Shown here: piece after piece, positions 6,660 to 7,211 of the stretch
Position numbering within the stretch: position 1 is the stretch's first letter
Layout of the letters: each line of letters opens with the position of its first letter
NCBI GenBank assembly: GCA_023432305.1
Contig: JAEYUT010000155.1
Span: forward strand, 1 to 7,211
Direction: 5' to 3'
DNA from: Actinomycetes bacterium
GTDB lineage: Bacteria; Actinomycetota; Actinomycetes; Actinomycetales; Microbacteriaceae
DNA: 7,211 nt
Program-made: the position numbers and the translations under genes
Notes under the pieces: model-generated
What the model saw: only the letters and a program-made list of their open reading frames with translations
Told to the model about the DNA's origin: nothing
Database searches by the model: none

Positions 6660-7211
6660 CCGCCGCAGCAGAGGCTCTGCTTCTTCCCGCACCTGCATCC
6701 GAGCCGACGCCCCGGCGCCACCTCGACATCGCCCCCACGCGCGCCCAGAAGCGGGCTCGTCCGCGCATCTACGGGGCGATTGTCGCCATCGCGGGCATCG
6801 GCGCCATCCTCCTGGGACAGCTGCTCATGAGCATCGTGCTGGCTGACGGTGCGTACCAGATCTCCGCACTCCAGATCGAGAAGCGCGACCTCGTGCGCGA
6901 GCAGCACGCCGCCACCGAGACGCTGCAGCAGCTCAGCTCGACGCAGAGCCTCATGCAGAACGCGACGAGCCTCGGCATGACCGTGAGCGGCACCCCGCTG
7001 TTCCTCGACATCGAGACCGGCCAGGCTCTTGGGCAGGCCGGTCCCGCGAAGGGACAGATCGTGGGCGCGGGCGGCAACCTCATCGGCAACGCCCTCATCG
7101 CCGACGGATCCACGATGCTCGCGCCGACGCCGGACGCCACGGCCGCATCCCCGAGCATCAGCACGAGCCCGGTCGCGGGTGTCGAGAGCGCGAACGCACC
7201 CGCCTCGGGTG
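6656..7211 (+). CDS. ftsL: FtsL-like septum protein (3' end outside window)
   Basis: 185 residues are visible. The plan fits FtsL: a cytoplasmic N-terminus of about 36 residues ending in basic QKRARPR, one membrane helix (about 39-62, [22 protein letters not shown]), then a periplasmic-side coiled coil (about 66-105, [25 protein letters not shown]). A Gly-, Ala- and Ser-rich tail continues to the window edge. FtsL joins FtsB and FtsQ to activate the FtsW-FtsI septal synthase. The call rests on position after rsmH and on topology, since FtsL sequences diverge strongly. The start overlaps the rsmH stop (ATGA) and has AAGGAA five bases upstream, suggesting translational coupling. pbpB/ftsI would be expected next. 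Confidence 0.85.
   Translation, partial: MTAAAEALLLPAPASEPTPRRHLDIAPTRAQKRARPRIYGAIVAIAGIGAILLGQLLMSIVLADGAYQISALQIEKRDLVREQHAATETLQQLSSTQSLMQNATSLGMTVSGTPLFLDIETGQALGQAGPAKGQIVGAGGNLIGNALIADGSTMLAPTPDATAASPSISTSPVAGVESANAPASG

Noticed and set aside
5643..6698. Antisense open frame (351 codons) opposite rsmH
   Set aside because: It is a GC-driven shadow; rsmH on the plus strand has all expected motifs.

Overview
This is high-GC actinobacterial chromosome. The codon use, the idsA/Rv2175c-like/DUF3040 gene types and the mraZ-rsmH-ftsL start of the division and cell wall (dcw) cluster point to Microbacteriaceae, probably Microbacterium or a close relative; the genus is an inference. No mobile element, CRISPR array, tRNA or rRNA was seen. 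The gene order (PknL-type kinase, Rv2175c-like DNA-binding protein, polyprenyl synthase, DUF3040 protein, mraZ, rsmH, ftsL) matches the Rv2176-Rv2164c neighbourhood of Mycobacterium tuberculosis as I remember it, with a LysM cell-wall enzyme gene between the kinase and the Rv2175c homologue.

Layout. 1-1204 (-): membrane Ser/Thr kinase with the start of a PASTA region, cut by the window edge. 1285-2832 (-): secreted protein with four LysM domains and a lytic-transglycosylase-like C-terminus. 2833-2998: regulatory intergenic region with direct-repeat boxes. 2999-3337 (+): Rv2175c-like winged-helix protein, converging on 3371-4501 (-), a polyprenyl diphosphate synthase. 4502-4582: compact divergent promoter region. 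4583-4879 (+): small DUF3040 membrane protein. 4880-5174: gene-free block with a TTCG-loop hairpin, an intrinsic terminator and two opposed arrays of 10-bp GTGG repeats. 5175-5606 mraZ, 5709-6659 rsmH and 6656-7211 ftsL-like (partial) form the + strand dcw operon.

The genes share an envelope-growth theme: lipid-carrier precursor supply (idsA), peptidoglycan sensing and signalling (PASTA kinase and its possible DNA-binding substrate), peptidoglycan turnover (LysM enzyme) and division (mraZ operon). The most interesting material is regulatory. An inverted pair of MraZ-box arrays surrounds a terminator, and the predicted mraZ promoter lies inside one array. Three genes have a -10-like hexamer exactly 6 nt before a GTG start, suggesting leaderless mRNAs. 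Two 11-bp-phased direct-repeat pairs resembling MtrA sites lie between the LysM and Rv2175c-like genes. I found no clearly novel protein system.
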